Below are positions 8,753 to 17,313 of a stretch of 64,000 nt of DNA, in pieces. The position numbers and the translations under genes are program-made. The notes below the pieces were generated by a model. That model ran no database searches, was not told where the DNA came from, and was given only the letters and a program-made list of their open reading frames with translations. Positions within the stretch are counted from its first letter, which is position 1. Every line of letters begins with the position of its first letter. Origin of the DNA: Hoylesella buccalis ATCC 35310 (GTDB lineage: Bacteria > Bacteroidota > Bacteroidia > Bacteroidales > Bacteroidaceae); NCBI RefSeq assembly GCF_025151385.1, contig NZ_CP102287.1, forward strand, positions 3,100,001 through 3,164,000. The letters are read 5' to 3'.

Positions 8753-10210
8753 TTACTTCGTTGGAACTTCTTCCAACACTTTCTTCAACAGGTTCCAGAA
8801 AGGCTCTACCGTGCTGATAAGGCAACGCTCTGTTGAAGTGTGCGGACTGCGAATGGTGGGGCCGAACGATACAACGTCCAGGTGAGGGTATTTACCTAAG
8901 ATGATGGAACACTCCAAACCGGCATGGTCTACCTGTACGATACCTTCTTCATTGTTTTGCTCTTTGTACAGTTTCATCAGCAAATCGAGCACCTCACTGT
9001 CAGGATTTGGATCCCATCCGCCATAACTTCCGCTGAAAGTTACTTTCATTCCAGCCATGTTGAAACAGCTTTGCAGAGTTTCACCGATGTAAGCTTTCAT
9101 GGATTCGTTAGATGAACGAGCCAAAATCTTAAATGAAGCTTTGCCCGATTCTATGTCAATGATGGCCAAGTTGGATGAGGTTTCCACCACTGTAGGGATG
9201 GAAGGAATCATGCGCATCACGCCATTGTGGCAAGCATAGATGGCATCAATGAGGTTGTCTTGTATGGCTTCGGGAACCTGTGTGGCCGGCGTTTCTACCT
9301 CTTCGGCTGTCAATTCGATTCCGCTCTCAATGTCTTTGTATTCTTGTATGAACTCTTCTTTCCAGTCGGCTACCATCTCTTGCAGCGCAGGAATGTTTTC
9401 TTTCGGCAGCGTCAGCACCACTTCGGCCTTGAATGGAATGGCATTGCGCATGTTGCCACCATGCCATGTGGCCAATCGGGCATCGAGTTCGCATATTGCT
9501 TCGTGTACCAATCTAACCATCAGTTTGTTGGCATTGCCACGACCCTCATGTATTTCCAAGCCCGAGTGTCCGCCACGAAGACCCGAAAGTGTTACCTTTA
9601 CGGCCTTATCTGTAGCGTCAGTTGCTGCCTCTTTGTAATCCAGTTCGGCGGTGATGTCCACACCACCAGCACTACCAATGACGAATTTACCCCATGTTTC
9701 GGAGTCTAAGTTCATGAGAATGTCACCATCCAATTCGCCTTCTGGCAAGTCGTTGGCACCAAACATGCCCGTTTCTTCGTCGGCGGTGATGAGGCCTTCT
9801 ATCGGACCATGCTTCAAATTCTTGTCTTCCATGACAGCCAAGATGGCGGCTACACCCATTCCATTGTCGGCTCCCAGGGTGGTGTTCTTTGCTTTCACCC
9901 ATTCGCCGTCAATCCAAGTCTCTATCGGATCGGTTTCAAAGCTGTGCTTACTCTCCGGTGCTTTTTGTGGAACCATGTCCATGTGTGCTTGCAAAATCAC
10001 CGTTTTTCTGTTCTCCATGCCTGCAGTGGCGGACTTCTTCATCACTACATTCTTGGCTTTGTCTACATAAGCCTCAACACCTGCACGCTTTGCAAAGTCG
10101 AGTAAGAATTGATGTACTTTGTCAAGATGTCCAGAAGGACGTGGCACTTGCGTCAGTGCGTCAAAGTTTCGCCATACACAGGTCGGTTTCAGATCTTTAA
10201 TTTCACTCAT
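8753..10210 (-). CDS. pepD: Aminoacyl-histidine dipeptidase (M20 family)
   Basis: Cytoplasmic zinc dipeptidase of 485 residues that cleaves Xaa-His and related dipeptides. M20 metallopeptidase landmarks are present in order: QAHMDMVPQK (first metal histidine, near residue 80), TTLGADNGMGVAA (bridging aspartate, near residue 118), TADEETGMFGA (catalytic base glutamates, near residue 148), and the dimerization-domain segment GLRGGHSGLEIHEGRGNA near 210. The length matches the PepD family. It is a single-gene unit with a terminator at 8638-8673; no TAnnTTTG element was obvious directly upstream. Amino-acid catabolism suits an asaccharolytic or peptide-using member of the Bacteroidales, which is inference. 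Confidence 0.93.
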   Translation of the reverse strand: MSEIKDLKPTCVWRNFDALTQVPRPSGHLDKVHQFLLDFAKRAGVEAYVDKAKNVVMKKSATAGMENRKTVILQAHMDMVPQKAPESKHSFETDPIETWIDGEWVKAKNTTLGADNGMGVAAILAVMEDKNLKHGPIEGLITADEETGMFGANDLPEGELDGDILMNLDSETWGKFVIGSAGGVDITAELDYKEAATDATDKAVKVTLSGLRGGHSGLEIHEGRGNANKLMVRLVHEAICELDARLATWHGGNMRNAIPFKAEVVLTLPKENIPALQEMVADWKEEFIQEYKDIESGIELTAEEVETPATQVPEAIQDNLIDAIYACHNGVMRMIPSIPTVVETSSNLAIIDIESGKASFKILARSSNESMKAYIGETLQSCFNMAGMKVTFSGSYGGWDPNPDSEVLDLLMKLYKEQNNEEGIVQVDHAGLECSIILGKYPHLDVVSFGPTIRSPHTSTERCLISTVEPFWNLLKKVLEEVPTK

Positions 10211-10294
10211 AGTATTTTGTTTTTTTTAGAGTTGTTGCTCGTGTGTTTTGAAACACATTGCTTCCAACTCGTGGTGAATAAATAGGTTTTTCTG

Positions 10295-11320
10295 TTATTC
10301 TTGCGCTGGCAGAACGATTTTTCCTGCCTTCACGCATTTAAGTTTTTTCTTTGTGAACGACAGGGCAATCCACGCGTATATGCCCAGCACGGCCACTAAA
10401 AGAGTTTGCACTGAGTGTACAATCAGCACAAAATATAGGGCATCGGTTTCAGCTACTCCGTATAAAATCAGCATCGTCTTGACGGCAAAATGCCAGGGAC
10501 CGGCTCCGTTTGGCGTTGGAACGATAACGGCAATGGAGCCTACGATGAACGTTACCAATGCGCACGACAGTCCTAAATGGGCGGTGGCATCAAAGCAAAA
10601 GAAGGTGAGATAATAGTGTAGAAAGTAGCATAGCCATATTAATAAGGTGAAAGCAATGAACAAAGGTATGCTTTTTACTTGTCGAAGTGAAGCGATACCT
10701 TGTCCGATGTCATGCAAGGTGATTTTCACCTTATTATATATAGACAAACGTTTTAGTAGGAAAAATGCCAGCACCAACACCGCCATGGCGCAGATGGCCG
10801 TGACAATGTAGCCGGCAGTAGAGAATTGTCGCAGAATCGCGTCAATGCTCGTACCCGTGTGAACGAAAAAAGTATCGAATATCTTGATTTGAGCTGTCAG
10901 CGTGAGGGCCGTGATGAGCAATACCAAGAGAGAGTCGATGATGCGCTCGGTCACCACGGTTCCCAATGCTTTGGGAAACGATACGTTATCAAATCTGCTT
11001 AAAATGCCACAACGGGCGAACTCGCCTATGCGCGGAATCAACAAGCTGACGGCATACGATAGGAATACAGAATGAACCCTGACCGATGCCCTGGAACGCT
11101 CGCCCATGGGCTGCAACGTTTGTTTCCAACGCCAACCTCGAAAGGCTTCTGCCAATATTCCGAACGGAAACGACAGCCACATCCAGGTCCAGTCCATCTC
11201 ATGTAGCACCACATTCTTGATGAGTTGAAAATCAAAGTCGCGGTACATCCAGTATAGAATGGCACTGCCAAGGAGTAAAGACAGTGCTACGTTCAAGGTT
11301 TGATGTGTGGCTTGTTTCAT
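10295..11320 (-). CDS. UPF0104 / lysylphosphatidylglycerol synthase TM-region-like (YbhN) membrane protein
   Basis: Integral inner-membrane protein of 341 residues with about eight hydrophobic helices. Family landmarks are FGILAEAFRGWRWKQTLQPMG near residue 53, SYAVSLLIPRIGEFARC near 88, GTVVTERIIDSLLVL near 120 and PTPNGAGPWHFAVKTML near 270. These match the flippase-like domain found in MprF and in stand-alone YbhN/UPF0104 proteins. No synthase domain is attached. The function in Bacteroidetes is unproven; transport of a lipid or polyprenyl-linked intermediate is plausible. It has its own promoter (11377-11408). Confidence 0.85.
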   Translation of the reverse strand: MKQATHQTLNVALSLLLGSAILYWMYRDFDFQLIKNVVLHEMDWTWMWLSFPFGILAEAFRGWRWKQTLQPMGERSRASVRVHSVFLSYAVSLLIPRIGEFARCGILSRFDNVSFPKALGTVVTERIIDSLLVLLITALTLTAQIKIFDTFFVHTGTSIDAILRQFSTAGYIVTAICAMAVLVLAFFLLKRLSIYNKVKITLHDIGQGIASLRQVKSIPLFIAFTLLIWLCYFLHYYLTFFCFDATAHLGLSCALVTFIVGSIAVIVPTPNGAGPWHFAVKTMLILYGVAETDALYFVLIVHSVQTLLVAVLGIYAWIALSFTKKKLKCVKAGKIVLPAQE

Positions 11321-11376
11321 GTAGAGCCGTTTGTTGTATTGTTTGTTTGATATACTGGTATATGAAATATACTATG

Positions 11377-11408
11377 CAAATGTAGCGTAATATTAGTGGA
11401 TTACCAAA
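11377..11408 (-). promoter_or_regulatory. Promoter of UPF0104 gene (-33 TTTG, -7 TACATTTG)
   Basis: On the minus strand, TTTG (11405-11408) and TACATTTG (11377-11384) are separated by 20 bases, the expected Bacteroidetes spacing. The leader to the ATG at 11320 is about 50 bases. Confidence 0.65.
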
Positions 11409-11500
11409 TAAATACATGGGTTTTTTGAGGTACCTCAATGACTGTTTTCTTTGATTTGTATCAACAAAACAGCATAAAATGCGACTAATGAGTGAAAATG

Positions 11501-11532
11501 TTTGCGCACACAGCACGATGGTTGTATCTTTG
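11501..11532 (+). promoter_or_regulatory. Promoter of the 29-residue small-protein gene
   Basis: TTTG (11501-11504), 20 bases, then TATCTTTG (11525-11532), a textbook Bacteroidetes promoter. The only gene it can serve before the terminator at 11733 is the small ORF at 11585. Confidence 0.75.
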
Positions 11533-11584
11533 CATCGTCATTAAGACAAAAGGATAACAAATTTAAAAGAAAGGTAAAAAGATT

Positions 11585-11674
11585 ATGGTAACAATTATGA
11601 CTTTGGCTGTTGTGGCTATATCTGTAGCACAGGCCATTCATTTGGGAAGCAAGATTAACTTGAATAGCAAGTAA
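11585..11674 (+). CDS. Small hydrophobic protein, 29 residues, unknown function
   Basis: A 30-codon frame starting MVTIMTLAVVAISVAQAIHL and ending with SKINLNSK. Residues 2-17 form one short hydrophobic helix and the tail is polar with two lysines, so a small single-span membrane protein or a leader peptide is possible. AAAGGTAAAAAG just upstream is a plausible ribosome-binding site. Its promoter (11501-11532) lies about 50 bases upstream, and two hairpins (11683-11701 and 11733-11764) follow, so a discrete short transcript of about 220 bases is predicted. I do not recognise the family. The context strongly suggests an expressed gene, but it could also be a small RNA that happens to carry an ORF. 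Confidence 0.6.
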   Translation: MVTIMTLAVVAISVAQAIHLGSKINLNSK

Positions 11675-11682
11675 AAATCTTG

Positions 11683-11701
11683 CCTTTCATCTTTTGAAAG
11701 G
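11683..11701 (+). other. Hairpin immediately after small-protein gene
   Basis: Perfect 7-bp stem CCTTTCA/TGAAAGG with a 5-base loop, 8 bases after the stop codon. No T-tract follows directly, so it is more likely a transcript-stabilizing or regulatory hairpin than the terminator. Confidence 0.5.
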
Positions 11702-11732
11702 AGAATTTATTTTATTTAATAATAATGTAAAG

Positions 11733-11764
11733 AGGCAACGTCACATGTGGCGATGCCTTTTTTT
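11733..11764 (+). terminator. Rho-independent terminator of small-protein transcript
   Basis: A near-palindrome from AGGCAACG to CGATGCCT over 26 bases, with one A-A mismatch and one G-T pair, followed by TTTTTTT. It ends the transcript that begins near 11538. Confidence 0.8.
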
Positions 11765-11961
11765 GTATATGTATGTGGTGGGATGTCGCAAGTGTTAAAA
11801 ACAGAAAACTTTGCGGTTTTACTCCCTTCATAACTCGCGTATTTCTAAAAAAATAATCTTCTGTTTGAAATACGCTTAAGATATAAAGCGTTGATAATTA
11901 ATTATTTGTGTTATTTTAGCTTATTCGGAAGCACTGAAAAACGCTGTTTTTGGGCGGTTAA

Positions 11962-12052
11962 ATGCTATCTATTGGGGTCCAAACCCATATAGATAGGATG
12001 GTAATAGCTATGCTTTTAATCGGCAAAAGCATGATAATAGGCGTGAAAGCGC
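11962..12052. repeat. Intergenic repeat, TATTGGnG(A/G)TC family, copy B
   Basis: The spacer 11765-12199 holds no convincing gene. This part contains CTATCTAT/ATAGATAG around TTGGGGTCCAAACCCAT, then ATGCTTTT/AAAAGCAT, then AATAGGCGTGAAA. The order resembles copy A at 5789-5925. Upstream, ATAACTCGCGTATTT (about 11830) resembles ATAACTCGCATATTT near 5996 beside copy A, so the similarity extends beyond the core. Confidence 0.5.
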
Positions 12053-12199
12053 AATTTTGAGGGATAAAAAAGGCATTTTTCCGTGCTGGAAAATCCTATT
12101 TTACAGAAAACTCGTGTTAAATAAATTTACTTGGTGGACATCGTCCAATGACTCATTTCAGGGTGCGTGAAAGTTTTGAAGAATCAAAAGAAAACAGAC

Positions 12200-13981
12200 C
12201 TATCCCAACTGCAATTTTAAGCTCTGGCATAGTTTGGAGAACTGTGGATTCTCCTTTTTGAGCATTTCAAAGATTTCACGTTTCGAGTAAATCTTGGTCA
12301 CCTCCTGGGCTTCAGCAAGGCGTAGATTGATGTTGAGTTGCGCGTTTTTCAGTAGTGTGCGCATCTCTGCCAAGATGTTTTCCTTGTCATCTTGCAGCTG
12401 TTTCAGTAGGATGTCGTTGTCGATGACCACTTCTATGTTCGGGAAGTTGGTGATACGGGGCGTCAAGTTCTTCATGCGTTGCGCCAAACCTATTTTCTCT
12501 TGGGGCATTCGGTTGCACATCATCTTCCACTGTATCATCAGTTCTTGCTCGCTGAAAGCCGTGTTTTGTGCGGTTACTTTCTGTTCGGTTTTGGTTTGGT
12601 AGGATGGTTTTTTGCCGCCGTTACGCAGGTCGTTGAAGCTCATTCCTATGTCCGAGAGTGTCAGCCGCGGCCTTTGGCCGGCAGGATTGCTTGTCGCAGC
12701 CGGTGTTGGGGTTGATGGTTGTTGTGTTGAAGTGATGGGGGTGTGGCGGGCATTTGCTGGAGACACCTTGCCGGTCTCTGAGCTCGCCACACGTTGATTG
12801 GTCTCGCCGCCCATCGCGGGAGCCAACTTTTTGAACAAGGATTTTAAGCGTTTGGGGCTGCGCCCCGCCCCGTCTGATGCGTCATCCGCCTGTGTCACTT
12901 GCGCCACTTCGATAAGCGTAAGTTCTACCAACAGGCGTTTGTTGCTGCTCTGACGGTAGTTCACGTCGCAACGGTTCAGTATTTTCAACGCTTGGTATAA
13001 GAATTTCGTTGGGCATTTTTGCGCCTGTTGCTGGTATTTCTGGCGTTGTTGCTCGCTTGCATCCAGCAAACTTAGCGTCTGTGCATCCTTCGCCATGAGC
13101 ACGTTGCGTATGTGCGAGGCCAAACCGTTGGTGAGAAGTCCACCATCGAAGCCTTTCGCAAGAATAGAGTTGAGCAGCACCATCACTTCGCCCACTTTGT
13201 TTTCGAGGCTCAAGTCTACTATCTTGAAATAATTGTCTGCATCCAGCACGTTGAGATCTTCCAGCACCTTGTCGTACGTGATGTTGCCCTGACAGAAGCT
13301 GGCAGCCTGATCGAAGACCGACAAGGCGTCGCGCATGCCGCCGTCAGCCTTTTCTGCAATGATGTTCAGGGCAGCGTCTTCGTAGGTGATTCCTTCTTGT
13401 TGAGCCACGTTTTTCAAGTGGTTGATGATGTCAGCAGTAGCCATCCGCTCGAAATCATATATCTGACAACGCGAGAGGATGGTGGGCAGAATCTTGTGTT
13501 TCTCGGTCGTTGCCAGGATGAAGATGACGTGTGCGGGCGGCTCTTCCAGCGTTTTGAGAAAGGCGTTGAAGGCCGATGTGGAGAGCATGTGCACCTCGTC
13601 GATGATGAACACCTTATACTTGCCTACCTGTGGTGGTATGCGTGTTTGGTCCATCAGCGATTTGATGTTCTCCACCGAGTTGTTACTGGCGGCGTCAAGT
13701 TCGAAGATGTTGTACGATCTTTGCTCGTTGAAGGCCTCACAGCTCTCGCACTCGTTGCAGGCTTCACCGTCGGGAGTGGGGTTCATGCAGTTGATGGCTT
13801 TGGCAAAGATGCGCGCGCAGGTGGTCTTACCGACACCGCGCGGGCCGCAGAACAGGTAAGCGTGAGCCAGCTTCCCGCTCTTTACGGCGTTCTTAAGGGT
13901 TGTGATAAGCGCGGATTGGCCAACGACAGCGTCAAAGGTCATCGGCCGGTATTTGCGCGCTGAAACAATGTAATCTTTCAT
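12200..13981 (-). CDS. dnaX: DNA polymerase III subunit gamma/tau
   Basis: Clamp-loader ATPase of the replisome, 593 residues. The N-terminal AAA+ domain has Walker A in CGPRGVGKTTCARIFAKAI (near residue 45) and a zinc-binding cysteine cluster CMNPTPDGEACNECESC (near 65-80). Walker B follows in KVFIIDEVHML (near 124), then the sensor segment FILATTEKHKILPTILSRC (near 155). After about residue 370 the sequence is a proline/threonine-rich linker and a variable tau tail. I see no A-rich slippery frameshift site in that linker. A strong -7 element (14001-14008) lies 20 bases upstream of the ATG. It is divergent from the divIC-like gene. Confidence 0.95.
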   Translation of the reverse strand: MKDYIVSARKYRPMTFDAVVGQSALITTLKNAVKSGKLAHAYLFCGPRGVGKTTCARIFAKAINCMNPTPDGEACNECESCEAFNEQRSYNIFELDAASNNSVENIKSLMDQTRIPPQVGKYKVFIIDEVHMLSTSAFNAFLKTLEEPPAHVIFILATTEKHKILPTILSRCQIYDFERMATADIINHLKNVAQQEGITYEDAALNIIAEKADGGMRDALSVFDQAASFCQGNITYDKVLEDLNVLDADNYFKIVDLSLENKVGEVMVLLNSILAKGFDGGLLTNGLASHIRNVLMAKDAQTLSLLDASEQQRQKYQQQAQKCPTKFLYQALKILNRCDVNYRQSSNKRLLVELTLIEVAQVTQADDASDGAGRSPKRLKSLFKKLAPAMGGETNQRVASSETGKVSPANARHTPITSTQQPSTPTPAATSNPAGQRPRLTLSDIGMSFNDLRNGGKKPSYQTKTEQKVTAQNTAFSEQELMIQWKMMCNRMPQEKIGLAQRMKNLTPRITNFPNIEVVIDNDILLKQLQDDKENILAEMRTLLKNAQLNINLRLAEAQEVTKIYSKREIFEMLKKENPQFSKLCQSLKLQLG

Positions 13982-14000
13982 TGTAGATGAATTTGTTTTG

Positions 14001-14008
14001 CAAAGATA
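14001..14008 (-). promoter_or_regulatory. -7 promoter element of dnaX
   Basis: TATCTTTG on the minus strand, 20 bases before the dnaX ATG. Confidence 0.6.
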
Positions 14009-14104
14009 GCAAAAAGATTAGACTTCCTTGGACCGCCCTGTTTGATTATTTGTTAATAAGATGAAATTATGACAGGTGCATTTTTCGTTTTCAATTATAA
14101 TGTT

Positions 14105-14112
14105 TATTTTTG
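14105..14112 (+). promoter_or_regulatory. -7 promoter element of the divIC-like gene
   Basis: TATTTTTG, matching TAnnTTTG, 22 bases upstream of the ATG at 14135. Confidence 0.55.
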
Positions 14113-14134
14113 CAATCATTAAATCCTACCACTC

Positions 14135-14476
14135 TTGAAACGTGTCAATGTCATACTGAGCTTCGTCAATCACTATAAATACCTTATCGTGATTGTTGGC
14201 GGATTCCTTATTGTTGGGGTCCTTGATGAGAACAGTTTCATGAAACGTGTACAGCTGGAATGGCAAATCAGTGATTTGAAAGAAGATATCAACAAGTACA
14301 AATCGCTGAATGAAATCAACACGAAGAAGCTAAGAGAACTAAAGCGCAACCCCAGTGCCATCAAGAAGATAGCCCGAGAGAACTATTTCATGAAGGCCGA
14401 CGATGAAGACATTTTCGTGTTGAGTGATGACCCTAAAACAGAACAACCTCAATCGACAAATGAAACAACTCAATAA
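14135..14476 (+). CDS. Septum formation initiator family protein (FtsB/DivIC-like)
   Basis: Small bitopic division protein of 113 residues. A short cytoplasmic tail is followed by one membrane helix (about residues 14-32, YLIVIVGGFLIVGVL) and a coiled coil (about 38-72, QLEWQISDLKEDINKYKSLNEIN). Then comes the family-typical segment NPSAIKKIARENYFMKADDE. This layout is that of FtsB/DivIC proteins, which bridge other divisome proteins at the septum. The C-terminal tail is rich in polar residues. It overlaps the next gene by 17 bases if that gene starts at 14460, indicating co-transcription. Confidence 0.85.
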   Translation: MKRVNVILSFVNHYKYLIVIVGGFLIVGVLDENSFMKRVQLEWQISDLKEDINKYKSLNEINTKKLRELKRNPSAIKKIARENYFMKADDEDIFVLSDDPKTEQPQSTNETTQ

Positions 14477-14867
14477 ACTCCAGAGCCTGATATTCCTCAC
14501 TGGTGGGGCTATGATGGTGGTTGGTGCCGGATGCTTCGCCCTGATTTGGCAGCAGAAAATCGCTTGTTGGATTTATCTTGTGGGCGCTTTGATGTTCGGT
14601 GTCATGCAGATGATGCAGGAATACCTAGGCAATAACTTCATCGTGAAGCGGCTGAAGCGCATCATGAGCTTGGCCGACATCTTCTTCATCCTGTCTGGTT
14701 TCCTGATGGTGGACATGGTCTATCGCTTTCTGCAATCGGCCTTCGACAACTATCTGACGTACTATAACACCATTTATAACAAGTGGGTGGTTCTGTTGCT
14801 CATTGCGGCCATTCTGGAAATGTACACCATGCACCGCATCGAGCACGAGTTGTCAAAAGAGGAATAG
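14460..14867 (+). CDS. Four-helix integral membrane protein, unknown function
   Basis: Protein of 135 residues (from MKQLNKLQSLIFL) with four predicted membrane helices at about residues 7-27, 33-52, 70-90 and 105-123. Charged turns separate them and the tail is acidic (HRIEHELSKEE). The frame is open from 14424, but the ATG at 14460 gives a 17-base overlap with the divIC-like gene rather than 53. I do not recognise a named domain. The context suggests a small envelope protein made together with the divisome component, which is inference. Confidence 0.7.
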   Translation: MKQLNKLQSLIFLTGGAMMVVGAGCFALIWQQKIACWIYLVGALMFGVMQMMQEYLGNNFIVKRLKRIMSLADIFFILSGFLMVDMVYRFLQSAFDNYLTYYNTIYNKWVVLLLIAAILEMYTMHRIEHELSKEE

Positions 14868-14956
14868 ATGAGGCTCTGTATTCCAAAAAAATGCTAAAAG
14901 GAGCCAGTAAACAAATTAAATAGCATTAAATAATTTTGTTCACAGACAATACATAT

Positions 14957-15045
14957 TATCTTTGCAGAAGATGGGCGGCGCCTCAGCAATTTCAAACAAG
15001 CTTGATTGCTTTCGGCTTGCACCATCTTTGCAGAAGATGGGCGGC
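14957..15045 (+). repeat. Promoter plus leader repeat (CGCCTCAGCAATT...TTGATTGC...TTCGGCTTGCAC family), copy 1
   Basis: The block starts with a -7 element TATCTTTG (14957-14964) with TTTG 18 bases upstream. The leader then reads CGCCTCAGCAATTTCAAACA, AGCTTGATTGC and TTTCGGCTTGCAC. The same leader sequence with few changes follows the -7 element at 19333. Here a 22-bp direct repeat (14958-14979 and 15024-15045) brackets the leader block. The second copy carries CATCTTTG, a weaker -7 element. The gene served is the DUF4369 lipoprotein at 15122. Confidence 0.65.
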
Positions 15046-15121
15046 TGGGATTGTGAGTGAATGAGGTTTTCCAGAGAGTGCTGACAAGGTGCCCTGAAAG
15101 AAACAGAACAAGAATACGTAT

Positions 15122-15919
15122 ATGAATAAGATATTATACCTGCTTATTTCTCTTGTAGTGTTCACGTCTTGCGCGAACAGCTATCATGTGCAAGGGTCAT
15201 CCAACGTAACCGATTTGGATGGCAGAATGTTGTACCTCAAGGTGCTGCAAGATAACGATTTCAAGAACATCGACTCCAGTGAAGTGGTACATGGGCAGTT
15301 TCAGTTCGCAGGAACATTGGATTCGGCTCGCATGGCCAACATCTTCATGGATGACAGGAGCGTGCTTACTTTCGTGTTGGAAGAGGGCGACATCAATATC
15401 AAAATCAACAACACCCAGCAGACTGTGAGCGGCACACCCTTGAATGACAAGCTGTTTAAGTTCTTCAATGAGTACAATCAGTTGAAGAGTCAGCAGGCCG
15501 AACTGGTGCATCGGCACGACCAAGCCATCATGAATGGAAGCAACATGGATGTGGTTAACGCGCAGCTCAATGCTGAAGCAGAAAGTCTAAGTCAGCGAGA
15601 AGACCATCTGGTTACTACCTTCGTGACAGATAATTTCGACAATGTGTTGGGGCCAGGCGTGTTCTTCATGATGACCATCGGTAATCAATATCCCGAGTTG
15701 ACCCCATGGATTGAGGACATCATGAGCAAGGCTACCAACCAATTCAAGAACGATCCGTACGTTAAAGATTACTATCAAAAGGCACAGGAGAATGAACAAA
15801 TCATGAATGGCTTGAAGGATGTGCCTGCCGCAGCCAGTCAATCGGTACCGAATGCACAGCAGCTTCCACCACCAGCATCACCTGCTGATTTGGCAAAACC
15901 TTCGGAAAAGACAGAGTAG
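15122..15919 (+). CDS. DUF4369-domain lipoprotein
   Basis: Exported lipoprotein of 265 residues. The signal peptide MNKILYLLISLVVFTSC ends in a lipobox cysteine at residue 17. A DUF4369-type beta-rich domain follows (about 22-110; YHVQGSSNVTDLDGRMLYLK, then SEVVHGQFQFAGTLDSA). Such domains usually sit at the N-terminus of thioredoxin-fold proteins. Here an alpha-helical, Gln/Glu-rich part (about 115-225) and a Pro/Ala-rich tail follow instead, with no CxxC thioredoxin domain. The partner and ligand are unknown. It is followed after 15 bases by dihydroorotase and probably forms the head of a five-gene run in the same direction. Confidence 0.8.
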   Translation: MNKILYLLISLVVFTSCANSYHVQGSSNVTDLDGRMLYLKVLQDNDFKNIDSSEVVHGQFQFAGTLDSARMANIFMDDRSVLTFVLEEGDINIKINNTQQTVSGTPLNDKLFKFFNEYNQLKSQQAELVHRHDQAIMNGSNMDVVNAQLNAEAESLSQREDHLVTTFVTDNFDNVLGPGVFFMMTIGNQYPELTPWIEDIMSKATNQFKNDPYVKDYYQKAQENEQIMNGLKDVPAAASQSVPNAQQLPPPASPADLAKPSEKTE

Positions 15920-15934
15920 AAACAAACCATAACC

Positions 15935-17260
15935 ATGACAATAGTTATATACGGTGGAACAATCGTTAATGAAGGTAGGGCTTTCGAAGGCTCTGTGCTG
16001 ATTCAAGATGACCGTATCACTTCAATCATTGAAGGTAAGAAAGCTCCCTGTGGCCACTACGATAAGTGCGTAGATGCCACAGGGTGTTTCGTGTTACCGG
16101 GCATTATCGACGAGCATGTGCACTTTCGTGAGCCGGGATTGACGGCAAAAGCTGATATTGACAGTGAGAGTCGAGCTGCGGCTTACGGTGGTGTGACGTC
16201 TTTTTTTGACATGCCCAACACGGTTCCGCAAACTACTTCGCTGGAAACTTTGCTGGCTAAACACGAGTTGGGAAAGCAGCATAGCCACGTCAACTATACC
16301 TTTATGTTCGGTGCGACCAATCAAAATGCCGACCTCATTCCAGCACTCAACCTCCATCAAGTGCCGGCCATCAAGTTGTTCATGGGTGCCAGTACAGGGA
16401 ATATGCTGGTAGACAGGCGGGAAACCTTGGAGCAAATCTTCCGTACTTGTCCATTCCCCATCATTGCGCATTGCGAAGATTCAACCCTCATCAACGCCAA
16501 CATGCAGGCTTACAAACAGCGGTTGGGAGAGCAGGTGGACATCTCTTTGCATCCCATCATACGCAGTGAAGCGGCATGTTACAAGTCGACTGCCTTGGCA
16601 GTGGCATTGGCAAAGAAGTACGGAACACGCCTGCATGTGGCTCATCTCACCACCGCGAAGGAGCTAACGTTCTTTGGTAGCGATGACAACATCACCGCCG
16701 AAGCCGTGATACCGCATTTGATGTTCTATGATGATGATTATAAAACCCTGAAAAGTCTAATCAAATGCAACCCTGCCATCAAGACAAAAGCCGACCGTGA
16801 GGCGCTAAGAAGGGCACTCACTACAGGGGAAATCCATACCGTAGCGACCGACCACGCTCCTCATTTGCTGCCCGATAAGCAGGGAGGAGCATGTTCTGCC
16901 GCTTCTGGCATGCCCATGGTGCAATTCTCTTTGCCCACGATGTTGGAGTTGGTAGATGCGGGTATGCTCACTATTGAGCGGTTGGTCACGTTGATGTGTC
17001 ATCATCCAGCCCTGTTGTTCGACGTGAACGAGCGGGGCTTCTTGCGCGAAAATTATAAAGCCGACATCACCATCGTCAAGCCAAACACGCCTTGGACGGT
17101 GACCGAATCCGTGATTCAAAGCAAGTGTAAGTGGAGTCCAATGATGGGACACACCTATCAATGGAAGGTGATGCAGACCTTCTGCAACGGTCATCTGGTC
17201 TACGATGACGGCGTGTTTGACGATGATTATCGAGGTGAGGCCTTGTGTTTCCGGCGATAA
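15935..17260 (+). CDS. pyrC: Dihydroorotase
   Basis: Zinc amidohydrolase of 441 residues, third step of pyrimidine synthesis (carbamoyl-aspartate to dihydroorotate). The metal motif DEHVHFREPGLT is near residue 60 and the carboxylated-lysine segment AIKLFMGAST near 150. Further zinc histidines lie in PIIAHCEDS and LHVAHLTTAKE, and the catalytic aspartate is in HTVATDHAPH near 305. The class I type length and motifs are complete. It lies 15 bases after the lipoprotein gene and is followed by the metallophosphoesterase gene after 53 bases. No other pyr genes are adjacent. Confidence 0.95.
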   Translation: MTIVIYGGTIVNEGRAFEGSVLIQDDRITSIIEGKKAPCGHYDKCVDATGCFVLPGIIDEHVHFREPGLTAKADIDSESRAAAYGGVTSFFDMPNTVPQTTSLETLLAKHELGKQHSHVNYTFMFGATNQNADLIPALNLHQVPAIKLFMGASTGNMLVDRRETLEQIFRTCPFPIIAHCEDSTLINANMQAYKQRLGEQVDISLHPIIRSEAACYKSTALAVALAKKYGTRLHVAHLTTAKELTFFGSDDNITAEAVIPHLMFYDDDYKTLKSLIKCNPAIKTKADREALRRALTTGEIHTVATDHAPHLLPDKQGGACSAASGMPMVQFSLPTMLELVDAGMLTIERLVTLMCHHPALLFDVNERGFLRENYKADITIVKPNTPWTVTESVIQSKCKWSPMMGHTYQWKVMQTFCNGHLVYDDGVFDDDYRGEALCFRR

Positions 17261-17313
17261 CTTTCGTCCGCAATCCACTCATTCAATAGCTTATCCGTTG
17301 CCACATCGACCCT

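Noticed and set aside
13112..13963. 283-residue ORF antisense to dnaX
   Set aside because: Long, but it is an antisense shadow; the dnaX frame has all the AAA+ motifs and a promoter.
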